64,000 nucleotides of DNA from Balamuthia mandrillaris (taxonomy: Eukaryota > Discosea > Longamoebia > Balamuthiidae): the NCBI GenBank assembly GCA_031835245.1, contig JAVKOQ010000182.1, forward strand, positions 1-64,000, in the 5' to 3' direction. Below the pieces are notes generated by a model. It was not told the DNA's origin, did not search any database, and saw only the letters and a program-made list of their open reading frames with translations. Made by a program: the position numbers and the translations under genes. Each line of letters opens with the position of its first letter. Position 1 is the stretch's first letter. This document shows, one piece after another, positions 43,228-55,888 of this stretch.

Positions 43228-46200
43228 GCTTTTTGTGGAATTGTCATTTATGATGCATGTAGGCAAGGCTATTGCGTTGGACGATAAAGGAACGTACTGG
43301 ATAGTGGCATCCATCACAGAAGCAGATAACCCCTCCATTATAATGGTGCTCGCCACTAATATCCTGCGGCGTGACCCTCTTCCTACGTATGTTACTGCTG
43401 GTGGCACTGCTGCCGTTGATAGTCACTATTCCTCCGCTGCTTCTTCTTCAACATACGGAGGATCCCCAACAGGAGGCTTCTTTGAGGCAAACACCAACAT
43501 CAACGCCAGCAAAAGTGCAGGGTCCTTGCAACAGGTCCCTTCGTTTAGCACTTTAGCAGGCGGATCTGAAACACGACTACCGCTTCAATCACAACAGCAG
43601 GTGTCATCTCCTTTATCGCAATCACAGCAGCAACAGCAGTTCCAACCTTCCACAACATTGGCGTCTATGGCAGAAAACCTTGCAGCACAGCACTTATCTA
43701 CTACCAACGCACAACCAGTTATTTCTTCGGGAGAAAGCAAAGCAGAATCGGAACACGTTAACATTGACGAAGATTCTTCTGATGTTCCTTTACTTGCGAA
43801 ACAAGAGCCAACAACTTCAGCAAGTGAAATTGAGTTTGAAGGGGAAACATTCTTTGACAATTTGGTGGCTCAGTATTTGGAGCATTTTCTGGCCTACTTG
43901 GAGCCAGAAGGGGAGGGAGAGCTTTGTGGCGCTTACGACGACCTTGACCGCACCTTCTACTCTTTGGAAGAAGCGTTCGATGTCACCGAATCAAGCAAGC
44001 GCCTTGCTTCTGCTTCGCACGCATGCGAACAAACCAGTCCATCTTATCCTCTCCTTCAAGATAACCCGCCTCCCCTTATGTTACCTAAGCCCTCTCTTGA
44101 TGAGCCGCAACGGACTTTGTCCCACCCTCAATCCGTTTCTCCTGCTTCTTCTAATTTATCCTCTGCTGCGCCTTCTATTTCTTCGGCTTCATCTTCTCCT
44201 ACGACGCCAGCATATCATCTTTCCAAATCCCCTCATTCCCAAGGCTTGCCCTTTCCTAGCCCAGTTGCCACCACAGCCGTAACCGCTATCCCAACCACCA
44301 GTAACAGCAACAGTAGGGCAGCTACCGAGGGGATCGTCAAGCCATTACTGCCATCTACTACAACCACTACTATCACGCCAACGACTGCTACAAGCCTGGG
44401 AATAGGCCAAGCCAGCCATAATCCTACAGGAGAAGGCGCTAGAGAGAAATCTAGTGCTGATAGTTTACAACTTCACCAGCGCGCTGCGGCAAGCGTAACG
44501 ATGGGACATGAGAACATGACACCTGTCAACCACAACGCCATGCTAGTTGCTGAAGACGATAGCGGTGTCGGTGATAGTGGTAGCACCCCCGTAGCAGCAG
44601 GAGCACGAGATCAAACAAGATTACAGCCTCTCCGCAGTAGACTTGTTGAACATAATGCCAATGTTGACAGTGCTCCTTCTTTGCAACAACCGAAAGGAGA
44701 AGCGAAGGAAGAAAGCGGTGGACTTGCTCCAGAAGCTCAACGAGAGCCTACTGCTGAAACCCGAAAACGAAAGAGAGAAACAGACAACGAAAGCAGCCAA
44801 CAACACCAAACCCAACCTGAGTTGGAACAGAATCTCATTAAACCGCTACAGCCGCCATTAGAAACATCGCGGCGTCCTTCAAATTCAGGCTATGTGGGAT
44901 ATCAACAACAACATAAGCAACAGCCGCCTAACCAGCAGTACCCAACAGCTTATCATCCTGACAGTTTGGCTCCATCCGGGGGTGGTGCATTTGGCGTCTC
45001 GACAGCCTTGCAACCACCACAACAACGGAACAAAACCGGCCAACCGCTTGTCGAGAGACATCCCGTTAAAAGTGCGAATTTTGCTCTTGTTTTGTTGTGC
45101 GTGTTATATGTTCACATTTTTACTGACTTGTATTAACCGGCACACCCCACTATAGTCCTGCGGTTGAATCTAAACAAACAACATTTGCGGTCATTGCCAC
45201 CACAGATTGGGCTCCTACGCTATCTGCGGTCACTGAACTTGAAACGGAATCGCTTGACAGAACTGCCGGAGGAGTTTGGGATGTTGGATCACCTGCAACA
45301 CCTGGTGCTTTCATTCAACTGCTTGGCCTCCTTGCCCCATTCTATTGGCAACTTGAAGCAGTTGAGAATGCTAGACATCCATTCCAACAATTTGACCTAT
45401 CTCCCAGAATCATTCGTGCATCTCAGTGCCTTAGAGTATCTTTGCCTCTCCTACAATAAGCTACGGTATCTCCCCAAACACTTTGGCGACTACTTTCCGA
45501 AATTAGAATTCCTTAATCTGGAAAGCAACCAGCTCACATCTATGCGTAAGAGATTTCCCGTAACGTATCCCTATTGCAACACCTTCAAACGGAGATACCC
45601 GCCAAAGCAATTGGACTATGAACACAAGAAAAAGCTCACTTTGTTGCACGCCAATCGATTTGATTTCAACGACCTCAGCCAACTACTCCTGTTTGATGAG
45701 AAGAAACATGCTAAACTTGTTGCTCAATTGGAACGAAATCAAGATGAAATGTTTACCTCAGGTCAATTCGAAAGGGACTATGAGGATGAAGGGAACTGGG
45801 AAGAGCCGGAAGAGGAGCCGGAATCTCAAAATGAGCTGGAACTAACGCCAAAAGATACTGACTCATCAACGGCCGACCAGCGCAAGCCAGTAGCCAGTAC
45901 CACTCCCACGACCAACGACGAACTTTCCAACATTGAGATCAGCTCCTCTCCTACCCCTACTGCTGTACAGCAAGACTCAACATCGACAGCAACTACAGAA
46001 GGAACGGCAGCTCTCCTCGACGCTGACAGCAACGTTGGTCGGGATGGCGGTGGCAGTGATACCAGCAACCAAGATGTTGATGGCCGGAAAGGAACCGAAC
46101 CCTCCCCTAAAATCGAGAAGGATACGGATGAAGAGGGTCAGCGGGCTGCGTTTGAGGCAATAGAGCAATTGGCCTCACTGGCAGCTGCTTCTGCCTCTCC

Positions 46201-46959
46201 AACACCTGTTATATCATCAACGGGGGCTAGCGGAAAACCTAATGAGGAAGCCGTAGAAGCTATGGAGGAAGAGGAAAACAGAGTGACGAACGAAGATGAA
46301 GAAGAAGATAACGATAAAAATGACGACGAAGAGGAAAATGAGCAGACTGAGCTGCGGATAGACGACGAGGCTGATGGCGAAGACCTTGTGGAGAACGATG
46401 AAGCTTCTAATCTCGAGTTTGAGAGCGTGGAGTCTTTTGGCCAAATCCAGTCCTACAGAATGCTTGCTACTTCCCCTATTGCCGCCTCTGCATTGGATAG
46501 CAACAAGGCCCTTCCTATGGCAGTACCAATGGACGAGGAGGAAGAGGAGGAAGAAGATGCCACCGATCAAGCTCGAACACTTGAAGAGAAGAACAAACTC
46601 GTAGGGTTCCCTTTTATCATCAACAAGAGAGGATGCCTTCCGTCACTTGTCACTCTCAGATTAGGCAACAACCGCCTTTCTGAGTTTCCTCGTAATCTTT
46701 GTGAATATGTAACCACACTGAAGGAGTTGAACCTTTCGAGGAATCGGATAGCTTTCATCCCCAAGAACATCAACTATCTGAAGCAGCTCCGCATATTGTA
46801 CATAGGATCCAATTGCATTGAACACCTTCCTACTGAGATCGGCGATTTGGAAGACCTTTACGTGTTAGACGTCCGCTCTGACTTCTTGCCCGCCCTGCCT
46901 GCTACCTTGCCCAACTTGAAGAAGCTCGAGGTGTTGTACCTTAACCGAAATGGCCTCAG

Positions 46960-47010
<51 letters not shown>

Positions 47011-47735
47011 GTCCTCAAACACACCAAATTTTAACTTTTGTGAAATCAAATAGGGGAGGAATGCCGTCTGTGCTCTTTCACATGTGCTCGCTACGGAAGC
47101 TGGACCTTAACTTTATACGGCTGATGGAACTTCCACCAGAGATAGGCTTGTTGGAAAACCTTGAAATATTGCAACTGAGAGAGACCATGATCAAGCATCT
47201 GCCCATCGAGATAACCCTTCTAACACGATTGACCGACCTTGATTTGAGCCTTAACAACATGACCCTCATCCCTGGTATGTTGTTGGTTTATGGCATAAAT
47301 TGTGTGATTTAAACTGATTAGAATTGTACACTTCAGAGGAGGTATTGGAATTGGACAATCTGCGAACGTTTGAAGCCATGTATAACAACTTAACCGAGCT
47401 CCCCTCCAATATTGGATGGAAGCTCACTCGCCTGAAAAACTTGGATGTTAGCCATAACAAACTATCCAAGCTGCCTGATTCTCTTTCTAATTTGAAGGAC
47501 TTGAGGTTCTCTTTCCTTTTTTTTTTTTTCAAATCATTTTCCGTGGTATACTTCTTCGCTGACAATTCTATTTTTGGGGCGCACTGAACACAGACAACTT
47601 GATCTCAGTTGCAACAAATTACCGCACATCCCTGAAGGTATTCTGAAGCTTCCCCATCTCAAGTTTCTCAGTTTCGGTTACAACAAACTCAGCAACGAGG
47701 AGAAGAAGGCGTTGAAAAAGCGTTTTCGTGACTGA
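42451..47735 (+). CDS. LRR protein with long disordered N-terminus and acidic insert, about 1,580 aa
   Basis: Starts MSDRGIGQLCTLIKQHAVRL. A first part of about 210 residues has an unrecognised globular region (GHVEYVQYREISFFSGLSTC, KAIALDDKGTYWIVASITEAD). A very long Ser/Gln/Thr/Pro-rich linker follows (43410-45060) with one helical patch (FFDNLVAQYLEHFLAYLEPE). An intron at about 45071-45158 links it in phase to classic LRRs (45160-45550: LNLNKQHLRSLPPQIG, LRMLDIHSNNLTYLP). The LRR array is then broken by about 350 residues rich in Glu/Asp/Ser/Thr (45700-46600) and resumes (46610-47735: LVTLRLGNNRLSEFP, LNLSRNRIAFIP, LDVSHNKLSKLP, LDLSCNKLPHIP), ending KKRFRD. No kinase or phosphatase follows. 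It resembles SHOC2/Ras-group LRR scaffolds in repeat type. The join near 43003 is uncertain. Confidence 0.75.
43187..43224 (+). repeat. (CT)n in a LRR-gene intron
   Basis: About 19 CT units on the sense strand. Confidence 0.95.
46962..47007 (+). repeat. (CT)n in a LRR-gene intron
   Basis: About 23 CT units starting directly after the exon that ends NRNGLR. Confidence 0.95.
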
Positions 47736-48111
47736 AGGCCACAGGTTTCTTTTTGCCGCTATATATTTAATTAATCAACCAGCAATTAAGCAAATCATAA
47801 TTTATTATGTGTTGAATTGCATTGTAATGGCGCAAAAAGGAGGAAAAACGAAAAACTGAAACAAGCAGGCAAGAAGAAAGCGCAGCGAGAAGAAAGGAGG
47901 AGCACTTGGCTATGAAAAAAATATTTACCTCTAGGTATCTTCTTTGGCCTTTTGCAAAAGAAAAAAAAAACACAAACTATATTAATGCAATGTAATGCTA
48001 ACGGTTGTTTGGTAACGCCATAGTGGCAGCAAACCAGCTACTCCGCGAGCGGGTTCAGAAGACACTCCCGGTGGGGAACACAGCAATTCCGCTCGACGGC
48101 AAACGATCAAT
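47736..48111. other. Intergenic region before the RhoGAP gene
   Basis: AT-rich (47760-47820) and A-rich (47960-47980); no exon is recognised. It contains the LRR-gene 3' UTR and the RhoGAP promoter. Confidence 0.4.
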
Positions 48112-49639
48112 ATGATGGGAGGAGACGAAATGGCTTTTGTACTTTCCGACGAAGATGAGGAGCGCTTGACTCAACTCAAGAGTAAGTTTTTGTCTTATTT
48201 TTGGATTTTTTATATCTTTTCTCCGAGTTGACCACTATAGCATCTTTTTAGGCTTTGAACCACATAGAACTGTTTTGGTACCTATTTTTTTCTGGGATAG
48301 CAACGAAGGAGTAGAAAAAATGTTAATGAGAAAGATGAAGCGAAGCTATAGAAGATGTGTGTGGATAGAGCACGTCACAGTTGCAATAGAAGGAAAATCA
48401 TACAAAATTAACTTCTCATTGAACAGCTATCAAGGGAGGGCGTTGACTTTGGCAAGAATTGCGAAGTAGAGTTGCCGATAAAGCAACAACTTATCGTCGT
48501 GAACAACACACAAAGCCGACTCAAGTTCAAGTTTGAAGCAAGCAACAACCCCAAGTGGAAGTTATTGTTCGATCCAGCAGCAGGAACCATTGAGCCTTCC
48601 GTCAAAGTAACAACGTTTTTGTTTTGTTCGTTTTTTTTTTCCCTCCTCACAAGCCTTGTTATCTTGAAACAGAAAAAGAACTATGTGAAAGTGAATATAA
48701 AAATGATGCTGCTGGAGCAGAAGAACGTTCAAGAAAACATTGCTCTTCACCTGAACGGTGGGGAGGAAACGGTGATGATATCCATTAAAGCAGGCGTAGA
48801 AGGAGGTATCTTTGGATCAGACCCTACCACGTTAGAACTGGTAGACGATAACGGTATTGTTTTATTACTGGCTGTTAGTTAAATCGTGAGGAGGATGCTG
48901 ATGACGATATTTGTGATGTTGACGGTGAGTAGGCTTCATGGTGCCAAAGATTTTGGTGGAGCTTAAGACGGCGTTGGTGGAACGAGAGGCATTCAAGGAG
49001 GAGGGAATATTCCGGCTGGCTGGTGATGCCGGTGACATAGAAAAACTCAAAAGCTACATCAACAAATATGGCACCATTACCAACGCAATTACCGACACTT
49101 TTGACGTTAACGTTATAGCCAATGTGCTTAAGGTTTATCATTTTTTTTGAAGTTTCTGAAGCTTTGGTTTTTGTTTATTGGTTAACCTTCTGTTCTTTGA
49201 TGATGGACCGTAGATTTATTACAGAGAGTTGCCAATGCCCATCTTCAATCTGTTTCCAACAGAAGTTATTTCGCATGGCATCGAGGACCCTTCCGTATGT
49301 ACGAATGCGTACGAAAGCTTGGAGGAGCCCCACAAATCTCTGTTAGGTTGGCTATTACAACTAATGCAGGAGGTCGTCCAGTACAAGGACCAAAATAAGA
49401 TGACTGAGCAAAATTTAGGTAAGCACTGTTTGCTCATGCTTTCTGGACCTTATAATTATTCCTCCTTGCTCAATTCCTACTTACTTATTGGGTTGTTGTT
49501 CTGTTTGACGATGGTAGCCATTGTGGTGGCTCCCAATCTATTCAACCCTTGCTGTGTGAACCCTATGGAGAGTCTTATTTTATCACAAAAGTCTACCACA
49601 TTTTTGCAGCAGTTGCTTGTGGCCGCCCCAAAGCCATAG
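48112..49639 (+). CDS. RhoGAP with ASH-like N-terminal domain, about 380 aa
   Basis: Exon 1 (48112-48181) gives MMGGDEMAFVLSDEDEERLTQLK. The second exon joins at ATCAAG (about 48434) to give REGVDFGKNCEVELPIKQQLIVVNN. The next about 120 residues alternate like an MSP/ASH immunoglobulin fold: RLKFKFEASNNPKWKLLFDPAAGTIEPSV, YVKVNIKMMLLEQKNV, VMISIKAGVEGGIFGSDPTTLE. A short acidic linker leads to a RhoGAP domain: VPKILVELKTALVEREAFKEEGIFRLAGD (arginine finger in IFRLAGD), YYRELPMPIFNLFP, LLGWLLQLMQEVV, KMTEQNLAIVVAPNLF. ASH followed by RhoGAP is the order of the C-terminal half of OCRL and is also seen in amoebozoan Gac-type RhoGAPs. There is no phosphatase domain. It should switch off Rac/Rho GTPases at membranes. 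Confidence 0.82.
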
Positions 49640-50065
49640 TGCCTAGCCAGCAGCAGCCGCAGCTCACTTTTTTATCATAGATGATTGTTATTTTTTTTTT
49701 GATTTGTTTTAATATTTGCAACCAACCAACCCCACCAACCAACCAACAAAGGGAAACTGTATACTTACTATAACATCTTCTTAGCCCTGTTTCTTTGCAA
49801 AACAAGACTCTCTCCATGAACATGCATGGAAGGCCGGTTGTGCCGCAGCTGAGCAAGGAAAGCAACATTCTCTCCCGTGGCCTGATCAGAAGAGTCATCA
49901 TCATGGATGATAGAAAAGGCACATACGTCCTGCCTCTCAGCTTCTCCAACGTGTTGTTCCAGTGGAACGTGGGAGTGGTGGCTTGCCATGCGATGGGTTA
50001 ACCAACTCTTCTTCGCCCTGGCGGCTTGCCTCGTGTTGTTGCTTGGGCTACGCCAAGGGAATTCT

Positions 50066-50121
<56 letters not shown>

Positions 50122-50237
50122 TTCGTGGATCGAAACGAAAATTAAGGGCATTAACAACAACAGAAATCCCGCCGCCCAATGTGCTACGTTGTAAGTAGCC
50201 CACCCCCCAACAAACAAGAGTAAGCAAGGGAAAAGGG
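49640..50237. other. Region between the RhoGAP gene and the second CLU gene
   Basis: Contains CCAA-type repeats (49720-49750), a (CT)n tract (50071-50116) that may lie in a 5' UTR intron, and a block at 49795-50001 open on both strands (plus: ...MHGRPVVPQLSKESN; minus: MASHHSHVPLEQHVGEAE..., 76 residues with ATG and stop). Neither reading has a recognised family, so no gene is called. Confidence 0.4.
50071..50116 (+). repeat. (CT)n upstream of the second CLU gene
   Basis: About 23 TC units, roughly 120 bp before the start codon. Confidence 0.95.
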
Positions 50238-53200
50238 ATGAGCAGCAACAGCGGCAGCGGCGGCAAGGGGGGAGGAACTGCCGCCGATTCTGGTGGAGGT
50301 GGCAGTAGCGCTGCTTCTGGCGGCGGTCCAAAGGTGGAAGAGAAAGCCCAAATGGGGGGAGCAAGCGGGTACATGACAGAGGACGATGAGGTCTACGAGG
50401 TGATCGGGGATTACAGCCTGGCCAGCCACAGCGAGGACGCCCACACCTCCACTTCCAGCTTCAACGTGGAAGAAGACCCCTCTGCTGAGGCAAGATCCCC
50501 CTCCGCAGTAGCTGCCGAAAATACCCCTTATCTTACCATAGAAGCGGAGGGAGAGGGGCTTTCTTTCCCTTCCTTTCCCTCTCATCCTTTGGCCGGTTCT
50601 GTGCAGCCTGCTACCTCCGCCGTTACACAAGCTACCTCCCCGGCTTCCTCTGTTGCTACTGTTTCACCTCAGGTTCAAAAACGGGACGCAACTGCTGTTG
50701 GTGCGAGTCGTCGCCCATTCTCTTTTCAATCATGACGGTGCTGACTTGCTCTTCTTTCAAAAATAATCCAAATCATCATTTGAACTATGCTGCACGGACG
50801 CGTTCATATATGAATGTAGGTGCCCCCACACCTGGGACAGTGGATTGGATGGCACAGTTCAAGAGAATACTGGACCGGCCCAGCGATACCTTGCAGCAAC
50901 GCATGCAGAAGGCGGTCGACATTCGAAAGTTGTTGACGAGGTTCGAGGCCTCTGCAATACAAAAGGCCACCACCATCATTGAGGAGATCCCCTTGCCTAA
51001 CACGGAGAAGACCATCAAGGCCATCGATGTCGGAGGACAGGCTGGTGGACAAAAATTCATATCGGGTACTATTATTAAAGAGGACGTTAGATAAGAGCGA
51101 AAAGAGAAGAGTGAGAGGAAGCTTGACTTTGGCACAGAATTGACTGGTTTTGTTGTGTTATGTGATTATCTGCACTCAAAGACGGAATATTTTTCAAGCT
51201 GGCAACAGACTGGAAGGGGCTTTATGGAGGCGATGCAGCGGCAATGAAGGCGGCTGGGCATGTACGTTTTGTTTTCATTTGTAGGATCATCATCCGTTGC
51301 TAGTTTTCTCTAATAATTTGCCAACATCAGGAATTGATTGGGCTGAAGGCTTACTTTCAGTGCGGTGTTAAAGGACTCTATGTCCCCCTTACTGTTGTTG
51401 TACGTAAGCCCGCAGTCTGTTTATCTTTCTGCTTGTTTTGCACCTTCTATGACAGATGTTAAGAAACTGACACAAACGGAACGAGCTAGATCGATTATTG
51501 TGGCTATAGGGTATTGGCCGAATCTTGCCTTAACATAGACACAAAGGGAAATGGTACCCTTGTGTACGGGTCCAGAGATGCTGGAAGGAACGTCAAAGAT
51601 GAACACCCAGAAATGAGAGAATACATGAAACTAGCAGCGCGAAATCTTAACCTTAAAGGTTATCTTGTTGCTCAAACATGGTCATATATCTATGTCACAT
51701 CATAACCTTGGATTCCCAACAGGTCACTATGTGGGTAATAACAAGTTCAATCGTAGATTTCTCTATGGCCCCCTTGATTTAGAAGGCCATCAGGGTTATG
51801 ATAACAAACTCTATGTGCTTGTAAGTCCTACATCACCAACTTGTCTTGTTTGAGGCTGATTGTTTACACAATTCTCTCTCTCTAACCTACAAATATAGGA
51901 TACAGCACGTGTGTTTCCACCGGAGGCTCCAACCAGAGGCATTCTTATCATACCTGAGGATGATGAGCAACCCTTGAGAGAAGAGAGAATCGATGAACCA
52001 GCCTATCGCTCAACCGCCACCAAGGAAAAGGCCATCGCAGAGCTGATTGGTGCCTTACCGGAAGATATAAATGTTCGAAAAACCGCTATTGGCACTTTCT
52101 ATTACAATTCTAAGGTAGTTTAGACCTTTCACTCATTTTCTTTCTCACTTGCGAGGGTTAACAGTTTCCCTTGCCGCACCAACAAATCAACAAAGGGGAA
52201 TCGAAACAAAAGAGCCAATGTATTAGTTTCCACAAAGAGAAAAGATGGAAAGGAAGTGCCAGAAATGAAAGGCAATGTACTGGTGGAAAAATATAACAGC
52301 ATGGTTTACCTTTATCGTCTGCTTAGACCCGAGCTCGTTGCTTCAAACGAAGTTCCCCTCTCGAGTGATGCATTCAGCAGATTTGGCCTGGTTGATGAGG
52401 CGGAGCCAGAGCACCGAAAAGAGGTGCTATTTCTTTGCTCTTTCTATTCTCACCAACTAACATGTTCAGCATTTTAAATCTAACAGGTAGCTAAGGCAAC
52501 TCACCGATTGTTAAACCGAGTTATTCCCGACCTTGCCAAACAATTAAACAATCATACAGTTACTCCTGTGGATCATAAGGTTTGATTTAGATTCCAACCA
52601 AAATAGGTTAGAAGTTCCACTGCATCAACTGGCAAATTAACGCAATTTTTCTTTCTATTGGCAGGAGTTGATAGAGGAAATGCATAGAGTTGGAATTAAT
52701 GTGCGCTTTCTTGGCAGGCTACGTCACAGAAACTTCAACCATCACTTGCGTTCGTTCTTGCTCACCGAAATGTCCACACGTATCATGAAGCAAAAGCTAC
52801 GAAAAATAATGCGAAAGAGCATTTTTACATGTCACAACGAGGAACAATTAAAACAACGCATTGTAGATTACTTTAATCTGGTTTTGGGAGTAAGTATTGC
52901 TCATTTTCGGAGCTTTTTTTTTCTTGGTCTGACTTGTTTAACTCATGCAGACCTCTAAAGAGAGTGATAACTACTGGAAAACAAAGCTTAAGATTTTTGT
53001 GCAGGTTAGCGGTGTTTGCTTTCCTACACTAACTCTCATTTGCTAAGTTTAGCTTGTGCACTTGTAGTTTCAATTTGGATCCGCCTTGTCCACCGAAGAA
53101 GCACAAGTGGACTATGATCTCCGCTCCAAACTGCTCATGTTTCCTGTTTTCCAACGTTTGCAGGAAACAACGGGCATCAGGTTTTCCATTGCTGCACAAA

Positions 53201-54608
53201 AACGCCTTTTCGAACACCCTTACGTATTCGAAAGCGAAAGGCCGCTGCAAGTTAGTGACCTACATTCTATCAACCCAAAGACAAAAAACATCTTTGTTCG
53301 CACTGATGAAATTAAGGCTTTGCTTCAAGACTCTCTCATTAAGGAACGCGAAAAGGACTCCACAACCTTGATGAACTACTTTGATGAAAGAGATGAAGTT
53401 AAAGAATCATATCACACACTCATACAACTTTATCATCATCAACAAATCGAATCTTCGATTGGCACTGATTCTCCCGAAGCTCTGCAGAGTTTTTACGCTC
53501 TAGCCCATTACTACAAAGAAATGGGTAACACTTCTAAGGTAAATTCTCGTTTATTAGTGATGAGCAACTTCTCATATCTTTCCTGCTAGGCACTTGACTA
53601 TGCGCTTCGCGGACTTTACTATGGCGAAAATCTATTCGGCAGTTTCAGTGAGGTCACTCTTGAAGGCATGCAAACTGTTGGAGAGATTTTTGAAAATGCT
53701 GGAAAGGTTGAAGAAGCTGTTGACTTTTACCAAAACGCACTAAAGTCAGTGGAAAAGCTGCATAGACTCCACCCAATCACCGGCAAGTTAAATCTAAAAC
53801 TCTATTTCCTTATGCGCAAGATTGATTCCTCAGCAGCAACTGCTTATCTCCAAAAGGTTTCCTTTGCCTCTCTCTCTCTCACTTTGAACATCATCTTATC
53901 TTTTCTGCCTAATGCTACCAGAGTTATGCTGACTTTGCTGCAATTTATGGTCCGGAAAGAGCCCGTATTGTGGTGCCATTATTAGCTTTGAAAAACAGCA
54001 TACCCTCCTTCACAAATCAGATCCATGACTCGCTAGCTGGCAACCTAACAGTTCCTATCTCCAAGCTTTATCATCAATTCTGGCCCGAGAAAGAGCTGAC
54101 AGCTATCTCAAATGCAGTTTCTTCTGAAAACAATGGTACTCTTTACTTCCTTACCATGATAATTGCTTTTTTAATTTTACTTTCTCTGGTAGAAATACGT
54201 GCAGTGCTTTCTTCTTTGGAGCTGGAAAGTTATGTGCTGCAGCTACAGTACCACGAGATAGACTATGATACATTTCTTACTTTAAAAGATAAGGACCTGA
54301 AGGAAATAGGCATCACTAATCCAGAGCATCGGGCATTGATATTGCAAGCCATAGCAGAACGGCAAGGACACAGCAGAGCCAAATCCGTTCCAGATATGAC
54401 CATTAAACCTGTCAGCACAAAGCCGTTTGCCTTGAAAGGCAGCCGAGATGCTTCTTTTGTTAGAACAAATAGTCGTAATAAGCTTTCAACACTTCATTCC
54501 TCCCTTGCATCCATTGTGTTGGATGATATGCCAACTAGTGATGATGATACCAAGAAGGTTTCAGGTTTGTTTTCTTGGCTTCTTTTGAATCAACTCTCTC
54601 TTGACTAA
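50238..54608 (+). CDS. CLU - TPR - SAM protein, paralogue of the first CLU gene
   Basis: About 1,230 residues in some 15 exons. A Gly/Ser-rich acidic N-terminus (50238-50690) is followed by a segment parallel to its neighbour (DWMAQFKRILDRPSDTLQQRM..EEIPLPNTEK). The CLU domain spans about 51040-52900: GIFFKLATDWKGLYGGDAAAM, ELIGLKAYFQCGVKGLYVPLTVV, LVYGSRDAGRNV, LNLKGHYVG, LYGPLDLEGHQGYDNKLYVLDTARVFPPEAP, GINVRFLGRLRHR, HHLRSFLLTEMSTRIMKQKLR. Next are FDYDLRSKL-type and TPR-like segments (53470-53860: ALDYALRGLYYGENLFGSFSE, AVDFYQNALKSVEKLHRLHP). A SAM domain follows (54195-54370: LSSLELESYVLQLQYHEIDYDTFLTLKDKDLKEIGI). A short basic Ser-rich tail ends at the TAA near 54606. It lacks the second CLU domain of its paralogue. 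The last 40 bases could be an intron remnant, so the exact end is uncertain. Confidence 0.85.
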
Positions 54609-55888
54609 CTTTATTGTAAGCCTTTCAAGTAAGAGATAGCTATTGATTATGAATACCAAAGAAATCACTGGCCAAGCTTGGTTGCTAGAAAAGAATAGCT
54701 CTAAAACATCATTCATTCTTTTCCATAATCAATACACTACTAAAACACAACCAACACACAAAACTACCCACACAGTTACATTAGCATTTCACACATGTTT
54801 ACCTTCATCCTTTATTATCTCACTATCAATGTTTACTCCAGTCACTTTGCCTACTGACCCTCAATGCTAGACTATTGAGGTTAATAATGAGTTGATGAAA
54901 CAGCATAGAGGTACCTTGTGCTTGATTCACAACCAACTTGGCCTGCAAGCATTGGTTTCACTGCTGTCCTCCAAGCAACTTTTTCCATAGGATCTCTGCT
55001 CCTCAGCTTTACATGCTTAGCAAGTATACAGCAAGCTCAGCCTTACTGTTTTGGTTCTTTTTCTTTCCTCTTCCTTTCTTGTTTTGTGACCTTGTTACTT
55101 TTAGCAATATAGGAAAAGAAAATGAGTAACAGAAAAGTTTCACCAAAAGTTATTCACAGCAGTATCAACATCCATTCCATTCACCTCACACCTCCAACCC
55201 ACCACTTTGCCTTCAGAGGTGTGAGAGAAAGCAGGTTGTTTTGACAGAACATGCTTAGACTAATTCGTGGTTGCTATTTTCTATTCTGTTATCCTTAGAT
55301 CTTATGATCTTTCCTCTAACTATCCGTTTTTGTGTTTGTACCACTTTATGTTCATGGTTGAACTGCATTCATCAACCATCAGCAGAGAAACTCACCCACT
55401 TAACAAGTTTATTGATTCTTTTACCTTCTTATAAGAGACAAGAGAATAGGAATGCTGCCAACAGGTTGAATGAGGTGACTATAGGGGAGAAGTCTGTGAA
55501 ATGGAAGGCAGAAGGAGAAACAGTAGCAGTGGTAGTGGAAGGACTGTACAGTGTGGCCAAGGTGGAAGAGACAAAAGCATTGAAGTTATTAATGTGTTGT
55601 TGTAATCTCCAACACATGGTATCATCACCTAGGTGTGCTGTTTAAGACACAAGAGAATAGAGGAAAGACAATGAGAGTGAATCTCCAATGTTGCAACAAA
55701 AGAAAGGGAACAAGAAGAAAGGAAGGAAGGTAGGATACAGATAATGGTGGAAGAACTATATTACCAGAAAGGGATGCGCAAATAACTTTCACATAATTCT
55801 CTTGGGACAACAAAAGATTTTCATACTCTGGGAGGAAAAAAAATAAGAAAAACGTGGGTTTGAAAGGGAAGGAGGTCCAACCTTTGGC
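54609..55888. other. AT-rich region without a recognised gene
   Basis: Marks the change from gene-dense to repeat-rich DNA. Several short open frames exist on both strands (e.g. 55440-55645 plus, 55625-55813 minus), but none shows a known motif or a consistent exon chain. A minus-strand stretch around 54905-55000 (MEKVAWRTAVKPMLAGQ) reads like protein and might be a retroelement scrap. Confidence 0.4.

Noticed and set aside
49768-50364. Minus-strand open frame of 198 codons
   Set aside because: Crosses the (CT)n tract and overlaps the N-terminus of the second CLU gene; no recognisable motif.
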